From positions 930,001-994,000 of the forward strand of contig MSED01000003.1 of NCBI GenBank assembly GCA_002099365.1: a stretch of DNA of 64,000 nt. Direction: 5' to 3'. The notes under the pieces are model-generated. The model was given only the letters and a program-made list of their open reading frames with translations. It ran no database searches and was not told the DNA's origin. Made by a program: the position numbers and the translations under genes. Below are positions 23,708 through 35,300 of this stretch, one piece after another (position 1 is the stretch's first letter; each line of letters begins with the position of its first letter). This DNA is from Phialophora verrucosa. Lineage: Eukaryota > Ascomycota > Eurotiomycetes > Chaetothyriales > Herpotrichiellaceae.

Positions 23708-24520
23708 ATGCCTCAACAATATCTCTTGTGGGTCAATTCGCGACCGAAGCCTGAGTCTGGAGTCGACGATGACCTCTGGGTGAAATGGTATACCCAAGAA
23801 CATGTGCGTACCGTCATGTCCCCAATAAATTGCCCCCAGTGACATTCTTCTCACCACAATCAGGTCCCGGATCTGGTGAACACCAAGACGGCCGTCCGGG
23901 CGGCCATGTACAGGGAGAGCTTTGACTTTTCGCTTGCACCCAAAGAGCGTGCTCCGCGCAAATATCTGGTCTTGTACCAGACGGATTTGGAAGAACCCTT
24001 GAAGTCAAAGGAATATTTGGACGGCGTGCGGCATTCCAGCGAGCTCTGGAAGGGCAACAAACCCACGCATGATGTAGGGGACTTCCACGCGCGGAATTAC
24101 AAATTGATCCAGGACTATGACCCTGACGGTCGGGGAGAAGGTCAGTATCCTTACGGCGATCGCACGAGGAAGTCATGCTGACGGTCCGTTCGAGTTGCTC
24201 CCCCATTTTGCGTGACGGTCGAGATGGATGTGGTTGACGAAGCCGACTTTGACCGATGGTATCGAGAAGAGCACCTAGACATGCTGCATAAGTTGCCTGG
24301 GTACCGTCGTTCCTCGAGGTACATCCTCGGCCCGAGGACGGCGCTGGCGGATGGAGAGCTCCCGAAGTACTTGGCCATCCATGAACTGGACGGATTGGAT
24401 GGGCTGGACAGCAAGGAAGGGGAGGCTGCCAATAGCACACCCTGGACGGTCAAGACCATCAAGGAGAGTAAGGTGTTTAACGTCAGGGCTTGGGAGTTGA
24501 TTTACTCGCAGGGTTTCTGA
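23708..24520 (+). CDS. EthD-like dimeric alpha+beta barrel protein, two tandem repeats
   Basis: Three exons, 23708-23803, 23864-24140 and 24195-24520, give 232 residues with phase kept at both junctions. Each half carries the same signature: LWVKWYTQEHVPDLV in the first, FDRWYREEHLDMLHKLPGYR in the second. Such W-Y-x2-EH stretches mark the EthD/ABM ferredoxin-like barrel fold, here fused in tandem instead of dimerising. Members help degrade or tailor aromatic and polyketide compounds, though many have no known reaction. The gene is tail-to-tail with the Ayg1-like hydrolase, 61 bases apart, and may belong with it. The acceptor of intron 2 (GAG) is not ideal. Confidence 0.75.
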
Positions 24521-24581
24521 GTTCACCGCGAGTGGATCAGAGGAGACTCGTAGTCACAGGGCCTTCTGCGCCTCAACTCAT

Positions 24582-25848
24582 TCATGAGGCTGTGGCCATG
24601 ACAGATTCCATCCACGGCCAAATGCACTCGTTCGCAGGTGGATATCCCATGTGCAGCATGTTCTCGTAGAACCGGGCTTCCTTTGGTTTTCCGTAATTCA
24701 TCAGCAGCATGCTGTCCTCGATCGGCACGAGACCATCCAAGGTGCCGTTGACGAGAAGCAGCCTGCAGGAAGGCCCGTTCACGATGCCGTTTGTGACCAG
24801 ACTGTAATCGTCCTGTGCTTTCTCCTTCATCTCTTCCCAGTCTTTGTAGCCGTACTTGGCGACGTATGCTTCGCTGAGGGTGAAGGGGTATTCATGGTCG
24901 TCGACGCGATCCAGCCACTCTCGACCCAGGAAGTGATGAGACCCGGCTCCCTGGGCGACTACACCTGCGAGGCGCGAGTGATGCGTATGTGCCAGTCGAT
25001 TGGCGCAGTATCCACCCGCGGAAAGACCCCATGCCATGCATTTCCGCATGTCGAAGTAGGGCTGCCTGTCCATCCAGTCGAGGATCGCTGTGAAAAGTCG
25101 TTCGTGGGATGTAGGGTCACGGCGATCCGCAGGGCAGTCGGCAGTTCCGGGGATCTCGGTAATGACACATCCCCAGCCTCGGGCGAGGAACTCATCTGTG
25201 CGCTCGCTATCGGGTTGAACAGGGCTAGTTAGTGGTCTCTGGCGAGTTCACGAACCTGGGGGTTGTGACGCACCTGTTATCTGGCCGATGGCCGTCCAGC
25301 CCTGTTATCAACAGCACGACAGGGCATTTGTGATCGCTGCTCGCTCCCTTAGGTAGTCTGACGAAGAGAGGTATCTCCTTGCCATCTGCCCCCTCGGCCG
25401 CTGTATGTGGAATCTTGACCTCTTTCATGGGAGCATCCCATAGGCTCGCCCCTCTCAAATAGACCTGCTTTTGCAGCTCGAACGCTTTCCTCTTGACTCC
25501 CGAGCCTGCATCGAGCGAAGGGTATCGAGATATTCGGTAGACGCAGGCAGCTCGCTTGAACAATGCGGCAGCCTTGGACCGGTCGGATCCTTGGGCTGAC
25601 ATCGCGGCGTCGGTGAGCTTTTCAGCTACCGGAAAGAAGTATTCGGTGTATTTGTCCGTGTAAGCATCATTCACGTTGTCCTTGATCAGTTTCTCAAAGA
25701 TTGGCTCAAAGTCCTCGAGCTTGCCGTCGTGGAAAGGGTAGACACCCAGCGAGCAGGGGAACTTCCATTTCGTTTCCCAAAGAGCTTTTACCCCGTCTAG
25801 ATGCGGATATCGCTGGTAGAACTTCTCGCCCAGGATCCAATTGACCAT
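24582..25848 (-). CDS. Alpha/beta hydrolase of the Ayg1 / FrsA-like family
   Basis: Two exons: 25848-25274 and 25206-24582, with a 67-base intron (ACTAAC branch, GATAG acceptor), giving 399 residues. The catalytic triad is readable: GLSAGG with Ser near 254, Asp in NGTLDGLVP and His in LHMGYP. The N-terminal cap contains WKFPCSLGVYPFHDG and DAYTDKYTEYF, which match the Ayg1 style, as does the GLDGHRPDN oxyanion segment. Ayg1 shortens a heptaketide by C-C hydrolysis in fungal DHN-melanin synthesis; relatives hydrolyse other beta-diketone-like compounds. There is no polyketide synthase in this window, so the substrate here is open. It lies between an EthD-like gene and a Zn2Cys6 regulator. Confidence 0.88.
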
Positions 25849-26070
25849 TTTGCCGGTACCGGGGACGACAGTCAGGTTTCGGTCTCAACTACGCAGGGAC
25901 ATTGTCAACTTGGTAAAGAGACGGTGAGCGGCGTCGAAGCGGTGCTCAGTCCGACGCGCATCGGGCCAACTTCGGTCAGCCCCTCCAAAGGATCCAGGAT
26001 CCATGATTATAATCTATTGTAGCTAGAGTGACACACGTACTCGCATCAAGGTCAAGCAAACTCTTTTGCG

Positions 26071-27643
26071 TCAGAACTCAAGCCAGTCGCAAGATTGCGC
26101 GCATTCAAGAACGCCTGCACCGAGTGTCGCTCCAACAAGTACCAGCTCAGCCTTCAACCAATCTTTCAGCTCGCCCTCCAACCCGCCAATACTCGAGGCA
26201 ACGCTCAAAGGCCACGCTGTAATGTTTCCAAGGTATGGCTTGATCTCTTTGTCACTACTCAGAACCCACTCCTGCTCTTCTGGCGTCTTGGAGGACGAAG
26301 CAAGGGCGAACCTGTCGAGTGCAAACGGTATGCTTGATGATAAGGCATCCGCCATCACCCTGATTTGCGAGCAGCAGACTTCCTCTTGACGCTGTTGCTC
26401 GTCAGCGAGGTCATCTGATGCGGGTCGAGTGAGCTCAAGGATTCTCAACTGTGCTCTATTGAGCAGCATCATTGTCGCGAAGTAGTTCAGCCAAACAGCC
26501 GCATGGGCAACGCTTGAGTAACTGTAGACGGTTGAAGAGAAGAAGTGTCTCCTGGGCAAGGAAACGTAGGCGGGGACGAGGTGTCGCTGGGGGCACCACG
26601 TGCTGGGGAGCCGTGTGGACCAGTCCTGCAATGCGTGACTGAGCGCGTCTGCCTCAGTGTTCAGGTCCTGAGCCCGCAAATAGACCTCTTGGGTGCGGTG
26701 GTGGTGCCGCAGCCTCTCTCGCTGAAGGACCTTGAATTGGTGGCGAATGCTGGCCACTCTTACCAGGAGCTGGTCGTATTCGAGCTCCAGCCCATACTCG
26801 CCAAAATGCGCCCCATCTGCCAGCCATGCCGGCACTGCCATCTGCCGCAAGAGGAAAGACCTGATGATCCCGCGGCGCGAATGTTTGATGATGTCGGATG
26901 CCGGCTGGATGACCTTGAGACTATTTTCATGCCAGATTTTCAGGATGGCAGTCGCGCCGTCGTGGTGCGAATAGCTTCTGAAGGCTGTAGCCGAGAGGCC
27001 TTCTTCAGGCGCATGCATCGAGTCTTCATATCTGCTCATGAGAAAGATAGCAAGCAAAGCGGCATCGACATTCCGTTGAACCAGATCCGGCAGCGCGACC
27101 TGTGCTGTTCGCAGTAAGTGGTCGTACTTTTCCCGAGCTTCCGTCGCTGCCGCTTGATGGCGTTGTGTGCGTGAAAAGACTGCCAGAGCCATGGAAGAAA
27201 TTGCCAAGTCGATGAGCGAGTGCTTCGTAACAGAAGCCCACTGACAAACACTGTTCTGGACGTTTCCCACCAGCTTTTGCACTTCCGAGGGCGTGTGCAG
27301 ATGGTAGTTCAAGTAGTAGACTAGAGCTCGGGTCTGGAGGTCAAAGTCCAACGCCCGCAAAAGGCTTGAGCGAGGACCTCTCGGTCGCTTTACCACCCCG
27401 CTGGCATATCTGTTTTCGACATGAATGGCGAAGCCGCCGCTTGTTGCATGGGCCTTGACACATACTCTGCGGGATTTGACACATCTGTGACATGCCGGGA
27501 GCCCTCTGTCGCACTGATCTGGTTACTTTTGAGCCAGCGACGGGGTGAGACTCTCTTACCTTGACTCGCCGAACCTTGCACGTCCGACAACCTGCTCCTG
27601 AACTGGCAGTCACTTTCGGAAATACTGGTCTCAGGTCCGCCAT
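26071..27643 (-). CDS. Zn2Cys6 transcription factor (second)
   Basis: Two exons: 27643-27560 and 27513-26071, giving 508 residues. The 46-base intron again splits the zinc cluster (after KVRRVK); joined, it reads C-x2-C-x6-C-x6-C-x2-C-x6-C at residues 19-46. The rest is a helical fungal-regulator body (DLAISSMALAVFSR, DAALLAIFLMSRYED, VAHAAVWLNYFATMMLLNRAQLRI in part). ATG 27643 was chosen as closest to the cluster; the frame is also open upstream to 27832. It sits between the Ayg1-like hydrolase and the IDO gene and is therefore a candidate pathway-specific activator for them. Confidence 0.87.
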
Positions 27644-28167
27644 GTGTTGGTGACAAGCCGGCAGATGGCGTTGGTTGTAAGGGAGGGGAGCGGGAAGATC
27701 AGCCCAGTTCTCGGTAGACCCAACCTGGACACCAAGCACGCAAAGATGGGGGCTTCTGCGCTTCAGTCTCCAGATACAAACAGTGTAGTTTTCAATCACA
27801 TCACTTGACTCTATCTTCGTCAAAGAGTGCATGGTCGTGGGAGCGGGTCCGTCGTGGACGATCTTAAGAGCTTAAGTCCGGGTAAACACCTCGAAAGGAT
27901 GGGTCTCAGGGCTACACTGCGTTGCACCAGAGTTCGCTCTATTTACATGGCGATGAGATTAAACAATCAATCCCTTAAGTGGAAGCAGGTGGTTTTAGTT
28001 CATAAGGCCGGACGTCACTGACGAAGGCATTGTATTCTCGAGAACATGCCTGAGATTCTGCTACTGCCGGGTACGCCGCGAAGGCAAAGTACCTTGACCT
28101 GCGTCCGCGAAACAACGTTCCCTGGACAGTAGCCACGACTACGCATCCATCTGATGCTCCAGAGGTA
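27644..28167. other. intergenic spacer
   Basis: Promoter of the second Zn2Cys6 gene and 3' flank of the IDO gene. An open frame extends to 27832 in the regulator frame, so a longer N-terminus is possible. Nothing else seen. Confidence 0.5.
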
Positions 28168-29721
28168 TCAGTGTGCGGGCTCGAAAGTGGTCTCGTCTCG
28201 GTATTGCTTCAAGAACGGGATCGGTAGTGAGCCAGCGGTCCCTCTTGCCTCCATGGCATGCTTGCTTTGCGTCTGAGCGGCAGCAGGTAAGGCAATGTAT
28301 CTGGAGACGACGGCGACGTGCTTTGTCCTCCAGCGTTGGAATGCCTCGATGACGGGTTGAAAGGCTGTCTGCAGACCAGGCTCTTCCGGGTATTGGTCAA
28401 TGACATCACGCAGTGAAGGCAACAATTCCACCGCCTCCAGAAAGTCTCTGTGTTTCTTCGGCATGTAACCTCTCAACTCAACCAGCATCTTTGACTCGTG
28501 ACGAATGCCCAGCATGTGATCGAGAAATTGAAAGAAAGCGCTTTGCCCGGCGCTGCCTCCCACGCACTTGACAATTTCCGGGAGCCCGTTGCTGCGCCTC
28601 AAGGTGACGCCGTTGGGTAGTCCCTCTGCCCCAGCACTACCTCCCAGCATTGGGCGTATCACGTGATAAAAGAATGTTGGATCACAGTTCTTGTGGAGAA
28701 CAGACAAGAGGTCTCCCATTTTTGAAAGGGTTGTGGCGCAGACGTCAAAGATCGAGGGCAGATCTTGCGAGACGCCTTTTCGGTCGTCCAGGATGGCTTT
28801 GAGCATCAATGGCACAAGCTTGGCACCTTGTGCCTCAACCATCACAGGAACCAGATTAAACGCATCTTCGTCCCTTGTGCCGGTGAATGAAGCGGAGGAC
28901 TTGATGCTCGAGAAGTCGCTCAGTGCTCGAGCTGGATGCACGCCGCCGTCTTGAGACAGTGGTGTCCAATTCCATAGACAGAGCCCGGCATAGCTCAAGA
29001 CGGGTCTCATACCCAGGTACTCGCAGACTTCGAGAAAAGGTTCGCCTAGGGTGGCTGGGACAATAGCTGAAGGCATCGTCTTCTCCTGCCAGATGTAGGC
29101 TTGAGTTAGAAAGCCTAGGAGTACGTACGCACGTTGCCAGTGTGCCGGAACCGTGAGGTGATCCGTACTGAGGAGCTCAAGATCGTCGGCTCTTGCCTGA
29201 AAGGTCTTTGACTTGAGAAGACATGGAAGATCCGAAAGGAGCTTGCACCATGGTGCATAATAGGCGGGGAGCTCTGTGGGGTGTGCGGCGACAAAGCCTG
29301 TTTCAAGGTCAATGTCGTAGTCTTGAAGGTCGGGAGAGGAGGGACGGGAGCGCATTGTTAGTAGGGTTGAGCGAAAGCTGTCCGACTGACTCAAAGCATC
29401 GCAATACGTGTCAAACAAGCTTCTCTCGACTATAGTTTATGTGAGGATATTTGTGTGAAGGCGAGCTGCTCTTTCAATACTCTGCGCCCTTGGAGTGATC
29501 ATGTAGCATATGGCATTGTCTAATTGGTCATCATCCATGGCTGGTTGGGCGCTTGGCCGCATCTCAAATACGAGAGCATCGTAAATACGTCGTGCGGCTT
29601 CAGTATAGTCGCTAAGGAGGACGTGGGCTTCAGAAACACGAACTAAGAATGCAGCATCTGCCAGAGTCAATCTCCAAGTGGCTCGTAAAACAACTGTGAG
29701 GTTCCCATGAAGCGAAACCAA
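28168..29721 (-). CDS. ido: Indoleamine 2,3-dioxygenase (IDO family), N-terminally extended, 5' end unresolved
   Basis: Main exon 29429-28168 carries the whole IDO fold: LETGFVAAHPTELPAYYAPW, VPAHWQRAYVLLGFLTQAY, KKHRDFLEAVE and QRWRTKHVAVVSRYI, whose His is the proximal heme ligand. IDO opens the indole ring of tryptophan to N-formylkynurenine, feeding NAD synthesis or secondary metabolism. A phase-1 splice (29480-29430, 51 bases) joins it to an upstream exon in 29721-29481 with SEAHVLLSDYTEAARRIYDA and QLDNAICYMITPRAQ, a 70-100 residue extension not found in ordinary IDOs. I could not find a convincing ATG for that exon, so the true start lies further upstream or the 5' end is broken. Adjacent to a Zn2Cys6 regulator. 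Confidence 0.8.
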
Positions 29722-29794
29722 AGGAGAGTCTCAGAGGCCGCAGCTTCGAAATCCGGCCGAGGCAGGTTTTCCGAGCCACGAATTACGCTTTTGG

Positions 29795-29899
29795 TGAGTC
29801 GCGCCGCATGCTCTTCCTCTCCTTGACCAAGTACGCATGGCATCTTAGCTGAGTACGTCGCTCATGGTGATTCTAATGTCCTTTGTATCCATATTCTAG
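29795..29899 (+). other. candidate 5' UTR intron of ies1
   Basis: A perfect GTGAGT donor at 29795, a TTCTAAT-like branch and ATTCTAG ending at 29899 lie 25-130 bases before the ies1 ATG. The 105-base span is a good intron, but no cDNA evidence is available here. Confidence 0.45.
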
Positions 29900-29924
29900 C
29901 CTCGCTGCTTAACATCACACCACG

Positions 29925-32384
29925 ATGACGTCCCGTGAGCCCTCGGCGGCGCCCTCTGACGGCGACACCATCGACGACCAAGTTGACGACGCGAAACCTG
30001 ATCTTGCAGATCTTGAACACGAGCAGATTGAGTCTGTCGAAGAGCCCCCTGCAGCCTCCACCCCAACAGCCAGCCGTCGGACCGGCCGCCAGAAATCGTC
30101 TTCAGGAAGAAAAGCGAGACCGCGGAAGGGTGCAATCTGGATACACGAGCAACCTCATGAAGGGACCGAAGATGAGGGCAGCGTCGTCTCTGCCACCCAC
30201 TCAAGAACGAAGAAGTCAGAAGCGACTCCAGAGGCAGATCTCAGGACAATCGGTACGGCAGTTGGCACTAGGAGACAAGCCAACGGCACCGTGGGCTCGG
30301 TGTACTCCGGCAGCAAGGTTAGGCATATTAAGAAGCCGGATGGAACACCTCTGTGGCGGAAGGAGATACAGTTCGAGTTCTTGCAAATGGTCATCGAGGA
30401 TACACAACCCGTCTTCACGCGGATCAGCGATGGCAAGACCGGTTGCTACTTCTCAGAAATCTATGTCGACTGTATGGCTAGAAGTTCCAAGACGAGCAAG
30501 ATTCTGAAAGACAGGCTTCAGTTTGACCGGCAGGCTGCACATAACATGGCCATGATATGCCTCCTGGTCAATGTCGGCCGCATGAACACCACCCTCAACT
30601 TCTTTCCCGAAATGAGGGCTCAGCTGAGGACATACCACTCCATCCCTTCGCTGCAAGCGTACAAGAGCCAGAGAGACTACAAGTCATTACAAGATGCTCC
30701 CAGGCTGAAGAGCATTCTCAAAGGGGCCAGCGAAGACACTGTCGAGCCTCGAAGCATTCAGGAGCTCAAGGCCAAGCCGGTTCCGAGGACGAATCCGGTT
30801 AACCTGATATTCGTCTTGTCCCAAGTTGCACCAAGAATCAGCGAGACGCACTTCACCGACAAAGTCGACTTCTTTGACCTCGCCATGCGACCAACCATCT
30901 CATCTGCAAGCAGGGCTAGGGCATTCTTGTGGCTCATGTGGTGGTATCTCGAGTCCAACTTCACCAAAGAAGATGCTCTGCGAAATCCATACGGCCCTGG
31001 AGAATACAAAGACGATGAAGATCCCAACGACCCGGACACCGTTCCACTGCTGGTGCCCAGATTGGTCATGATCACAGAGGAAGAAGGAGATGCTGAAAAT
31101 GTTGACCCTCCAGAAGAAATTGCCTTTGCCGAGAAAATGACCCAAGAAAGGAGGAGGATAATGGCCGAAAATGCTAACGACCCACCACTAGTCATGGCTG
31201 ACCCGGGGAATCCAGACCACAAGGCGCTCAAACGCCTGAAGAGGGGCGCAGCGTATGGGGACGAAGACTCTTTGGTCTCGGACGTCGATTCACGTGCTAG
31301 TCCCGGTGTAGGACGTTCCCCTGCTCCAGAAGTCCTCAATGCACATGGACATGTCATGGCCAGTGCCCTCGGAGGCCAAGCCGACAGTCTTGATGACGAT
31401 TGGGAGGCAGTTGATCCTCACCCCGGCCGTGGGCGATACAAGCGTGTCAGGGGCAAGAACACTCCCACGCGTATCAGAGGAGGGCCCAGACAGAGTGATG
31501 GCCCAAGGAGCGTGTTCAAACCAGGACGCAATGCCGGTACACCCGACACTGTCGATCGCTACCGAGGAACACCCCAGCCCCTGCACCCTGGTGGTGCTAA
31601 CCATCCGGTCATCGGTCAGTTCGGCACACCCCGCGGCAAGAACGAGAGTGAGATGCTCCGAGCTGACCCCGGAGGCGTGGGAGCAGGCACCAAGGCTAGA
31701 GCCAGAACGGGCTACCAGCGAGAGCTAGAAGAGCACAGACAGCGCCGAGTCGAATGGGCGCTCAGGAGACGTCGCAGATACGCCCTCAAAGAGGCCCGGC
31801 AGATGAGACAGGGGGGAAGGTGGCTGCTCAAAGCCGCCAGGCGGATTGGCGAGCTTCCTCCCACTTATGACAGCGAAGAGGAAGAAGAAGCGGGCGGCTC
31901 TGGCTTTGGCGGCTTGCTTGGCCGCAGATGGTATGGCGACACCAATGTCGACACCGAAGCTAAGCCCCTTCCTGTCGGATATGAGCCAGATGACTACGGC
32001 GAGGAAGTGGAATCGTGGGCCGGGCTCCTGAGGAGAACGGGGAGACGCCTGGAAGTCTGGAGTGGGGATCGTGATCTGGCAGTCTACCATGCCCGTCTCC
32101 ATCGCCACCATGCGGCCCCAACCAATTTCACTGCAGCAGCTTCTCAGCCAGTCACGAACGGCACAAGCAAGAAACGCCGGACGCACGGGTTGCCAGCACA
32201 TGCTTCGGCCCCTAACAATGGAAGAGCTTCGCAAGCTACAAGAATAGCAGGGCGAGATCTCAACGACGAAATCACACAAGATCTGCTCGCTGAACGAAGT
32301 GATGACGACATGGACGACGACGACGACGACTCGGATGCCAATGGCGATGTCGATGGTGAAGAGAGCGATGTGGATATGGATTGA
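29925..32384 (+). CDS. ies1: INO80 chromatin-remodelling complex subunit Ies1
   Basis: A single frame of 819 residues. The conserved block near residues 130-365 is diagnostic: IKKPDGTPLWRKEIQFEFL, MARSSKTSKIL, NMAMICLLVNVGRMNTTLNF, PRTNPVNLIFVLSQ, and SRARAFLWLMWWYLESNF. These match fungal Ino eighty subunit 1, a fungus-specific INO80 component that acts in nucleosome sliding. The N-terminus is acidic and disordered, the middle is Gly/Arg/Pro rich, and the C-terminus ends in a long Asp run (DDDMDDDDDDSD). ATG 29925 (CACGATGACG) is the first start and begins the conserved-length protein. It is head-to-head with the IDO gene. Confidence 0.92.
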   Translation: MTSREPSAAPSDGDTIDDQVDDAKPDLADLEHEQIESVEEPPAASTPTASRRTGRQKSSSGRKARPRKGAIWIHEQPHEGTEDEGSVVSATHSRTKKSEATPEADLRTIGTAVGTRRQANGTVGSVYSGSKVRHIKKPDGTPLWRKEIQFEFLQMVIEDTQPVFTRISDGKTGCYFSEIYVDCMARSSKTSKILKDRLQFDRQAAHNMAMICLLVNVGRMNTTLNFFPEMRAQLRTYHSIPSLQAYKSQRDYKSLQDAPRLKSILKGASEDTVEPRSIQELKAKPVPRTNPVNLIFVLSQVAPRISETHFTDKVDFFDLAMRPTISSASRARAFLWLMWWYLESNFTKEDALRNPYGPGEYKDDEDPNDPDTVPLLVPRLVMITEEEGDAENVDPPEEIAFAEKMTQERRRIMAENANDPPLVMADPGNPDHKALKRLKRGAAYGDEDSLVSDVDSRASPGVGRSPAPEVLNAHGHVMASALGGQADSLDDDWEAVDPHPGRGRYKRVRGKNTPTRIRGGPRQSDGPRSVFKPGRNAGTPDTVDRYRGTPQPLHPGGANHPVIGQFGTPRGKNESEMLRADPGGVGAGTKARARTGYQRELEEHRQRRVEWALRRRRRYALKEARQMRQGGRWLLKAARRIGELPPTYDSEEEEEAGGSGFGGLLGRRWYGDTNVDTEAKPLPVGYEPDDYGEEVESWAGLLRRTGRRLEVWSGDRDLAVYHARLHRHHAAPTNFTAAASQPVTNGTSKKRRTHGLPAHASAPNNGRASQATRIAGRDLNDEITQDLLAERSDDDMDDDDDDSDANGDVDGEESDVDMD

Positions 32385-35300
32385 TTGTACGAGGTGCTTG
32401 CATCAGGCCTCCCTTGCGACCTCTCCAGCCTGTATTCTTACCCCAGACGTGTAGCGCACGTAGCCTCCAACCTGACCCAGAACTGCCGAGTGGCAACTGT
32501 AGAATACGCAGGCATACCGCGACGGATATTCCTCGACCGATGCTGATGGTGCCGTTGCTGCTGCTGCGTGCTCAAGGGAGTCCGTGAAGTTTCCATGCTC
32601 GTCCGAATACGGCCAGCTGGTTGTTCCGAGCTGAACCGGCTCAGCCTCAGCGTGGCAAACATTCGGGATCTTTGCAGCCCATTTTTGCAGGCAACAGCAA
32701 ATGGGCATCGCACAAGCCTTCAAGGTTGTACAGTCGATGACCTTCTGCTCAGAATCTCGACTCTGAGCAATGCAGAAGAAATTCGTCCGTCGAGCGATGG
32801 CGAAAACCCTGCTCCCAAGGGTATTGGTAACACGTCCGAGTACGACAGCACAGGTTGAGCCAGACGTAGGGCACCGTACAAACGCAGCATCTCAATTATT
32901 AATAGGATTTGCTCATGAGGCAGACTTTGCAGCTTCCAGCACCTGGCATCATGTGATCGCCATCAATGGATGTCCAGTTTTGACATTGAGTACAGCACAT
33001 CTCGGCCTGCTCATCGCCGATTGCAGTCTGTCGCAACCTACCTCGTCAATGCCTTGTAGGCTATGGTGATGGACTCACGTATGTGCTGTCGGAACTCCGG
33101 GGAAAAGCCCAGCAGCAGCTCGCAGACAATCAAGCGTTTCAGGGGTGACTAGGAGACGTCCTCGACTGCGACAAAGGAGAACAGAAGCATCACTATATCA
33201 GTGCGCACGCCGCGTGCGAGAAAAGCCCCACTCAGACATACGTGCCAGGGACTGAAGCAGGCACCGAGCAGGTCTGTCCCTTCTTTCCCTTAGACAGCCC
33301 ATGTGGGTTTCGGTCCTGATGGGGGAATAATACATCTGGGACGACGCTGCAGACCAAGGCCCCTACAGTCAGTCCATGCAAGGTGGAGGCGCTAACTCTA
33401 CCCATCGCCTGTTTGACACCTGTTCTTGGATAAGGCTTCCACCTTGCCGGCCGACTCGACTTACAGGCCGTCCACATTCCCGCCACCCCCTGACGTTGTG
33501 ATGATGCCTAATGGCGGCGCTCCGCTCACCGTGGCGATATGCCGGCACGATCCCAGGGCATGTCCTATTCTCAGACAAGTCAGGGTATGAGCACGATCGA
33601 CCAATCTCTGAGCATATGGGCCGTCAAGTGAGCCACGCAAAGAGGATGGAGTCTCGTACTGCTGCTCACCGGAGCCGTAAACTGTTTTCATCAACCGGCA
33701 TGATCAGCCCTTGACAGAAGCTTTGAATCGCCGGTTCCTGCTTACCTCTCGAACTGGGTTGTGGCCGAGCCCGTTGAGCTCTCCTGGAGTGCACCTTTGC
33801 GTTCGATGACCCCGGGAGCGCAAAGAACGAACATAGCGTCCCATTCAAACGACGGTGAGCTGATGTCGGGGCTCCGGGACTACTGTCCTCGGGAGAAGTT
33901 CCATCGCCTTTGAGGGCTGTGCTTGTTCAGGGTTTGGTAACGCCGTTCTCCATTCATCATGACTGGTGGGTAACTGCCGGAGAAGCTCTCGTTTGAATCC
34001 TTTGCAACCCACTGGGACTGGGCTGGGCCATCATCAACCTCTCCATGCATCTGTTCCTGGCGCCATCTTCACATCTCCTAGAACCCACACTGTCTGCCTC
34101 ATTCGCCCGTCCACGGCTCTTGGGCGTGAGTTTGCAACTTTTTGAAGCGAACCACATCCCGGTCTGCAGCTTGCTTCATACTGGGCTATCGGCCGGGGCC
34201 TTTGTCCTTCTGCCAATCATTTTGAATGAAATCATCATTTGGAAGAGTGCACTCATGATAAACGGACTCTAGCGCGAAGATATCAGCACACCGAAGTCTC
34301 AAGGAGCCACACATATCTCCACGGCCATCTGAACAGGTGCCACGCTCTTCAAAATGGCTTCTTCCATACTCGCTGTGTACTAGGGGGAATTTGAAGGCTT
34401 TGATACCGGCGACAGGGGGACGTTCGCGTCGGCATTGAATGTCAATACATGCAATCAACACGCGCGGCGCTGGATATGCCTCGCTAGCCGCGTTTGAAGT
34501 CACTCGGAATCGATTCTATCTCTAGCCTGGATCATGAAGTCCACTCCTACTCTCCATGTATACCATACTTTGGACAGAGTGGCAGCGGCGCCCACGTGAT
34601 TATCTGATTGCAGAATCAACCACAAGCGATTGCTGACTTATTGAGGCACATGGCTGAGTCATATCGGGACCCAGACATGAGAGCCCGGCACGAAGCTAGA
34701 GTGATGGTCCCAAAGTCCCAGAAGGGCCTGAACCCGCACATAACGGCTCGGCAATCTCGTCGCGCCCAGCAGTGACACCGAGGCACCTCCACGGCGAGCG
34801 CTAGGCCATTTGAAAGATGACCGACTCCCCATCCCCATTGTCCCTGTCTCGACAATTCCAACCAATGGCCGAAATCAACCCCGAAAAGCCCATACCGCGG
34901 ATTATCGCGACTAATGTTGGCGGGAATTGTGCCGTAGCATCCCACATCCAGTTGCACGATCAGCATCCCGTCTCGAGAACAGACCCTGCCCAGTGTTGCA
35001 GTTGACCATGTCCATACCAGGCACTCTTACACATCCTCGTCCCCGCAGCATTCGGCTCGTCTAGATATAGTAATGGGCAAGTCGATCAATATCCCCGAAG
35101 ACAGACCCCGAGCGTGCTTGAGAACTGGATGGTATAATGATGGCTCCCTGGCTGGGACCAAATACACCAAGGAGATCATTTTCATGAAGCGGCTGTGGCA
35201 CCTCGAAGCGAGGTTGGGTGCAAGACAAGACATTTCATTTCTCGACGGTTCACTAGGCATGAGCTCCACACCATGAAGGAGATGTGCGGCGCGCATCTCT

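Noticed and set aside
24651..25232. 193-codon plus-strand open frame
   Set aside because: Antisense to the Ayg1-like hydrolase exon 2, no domain.
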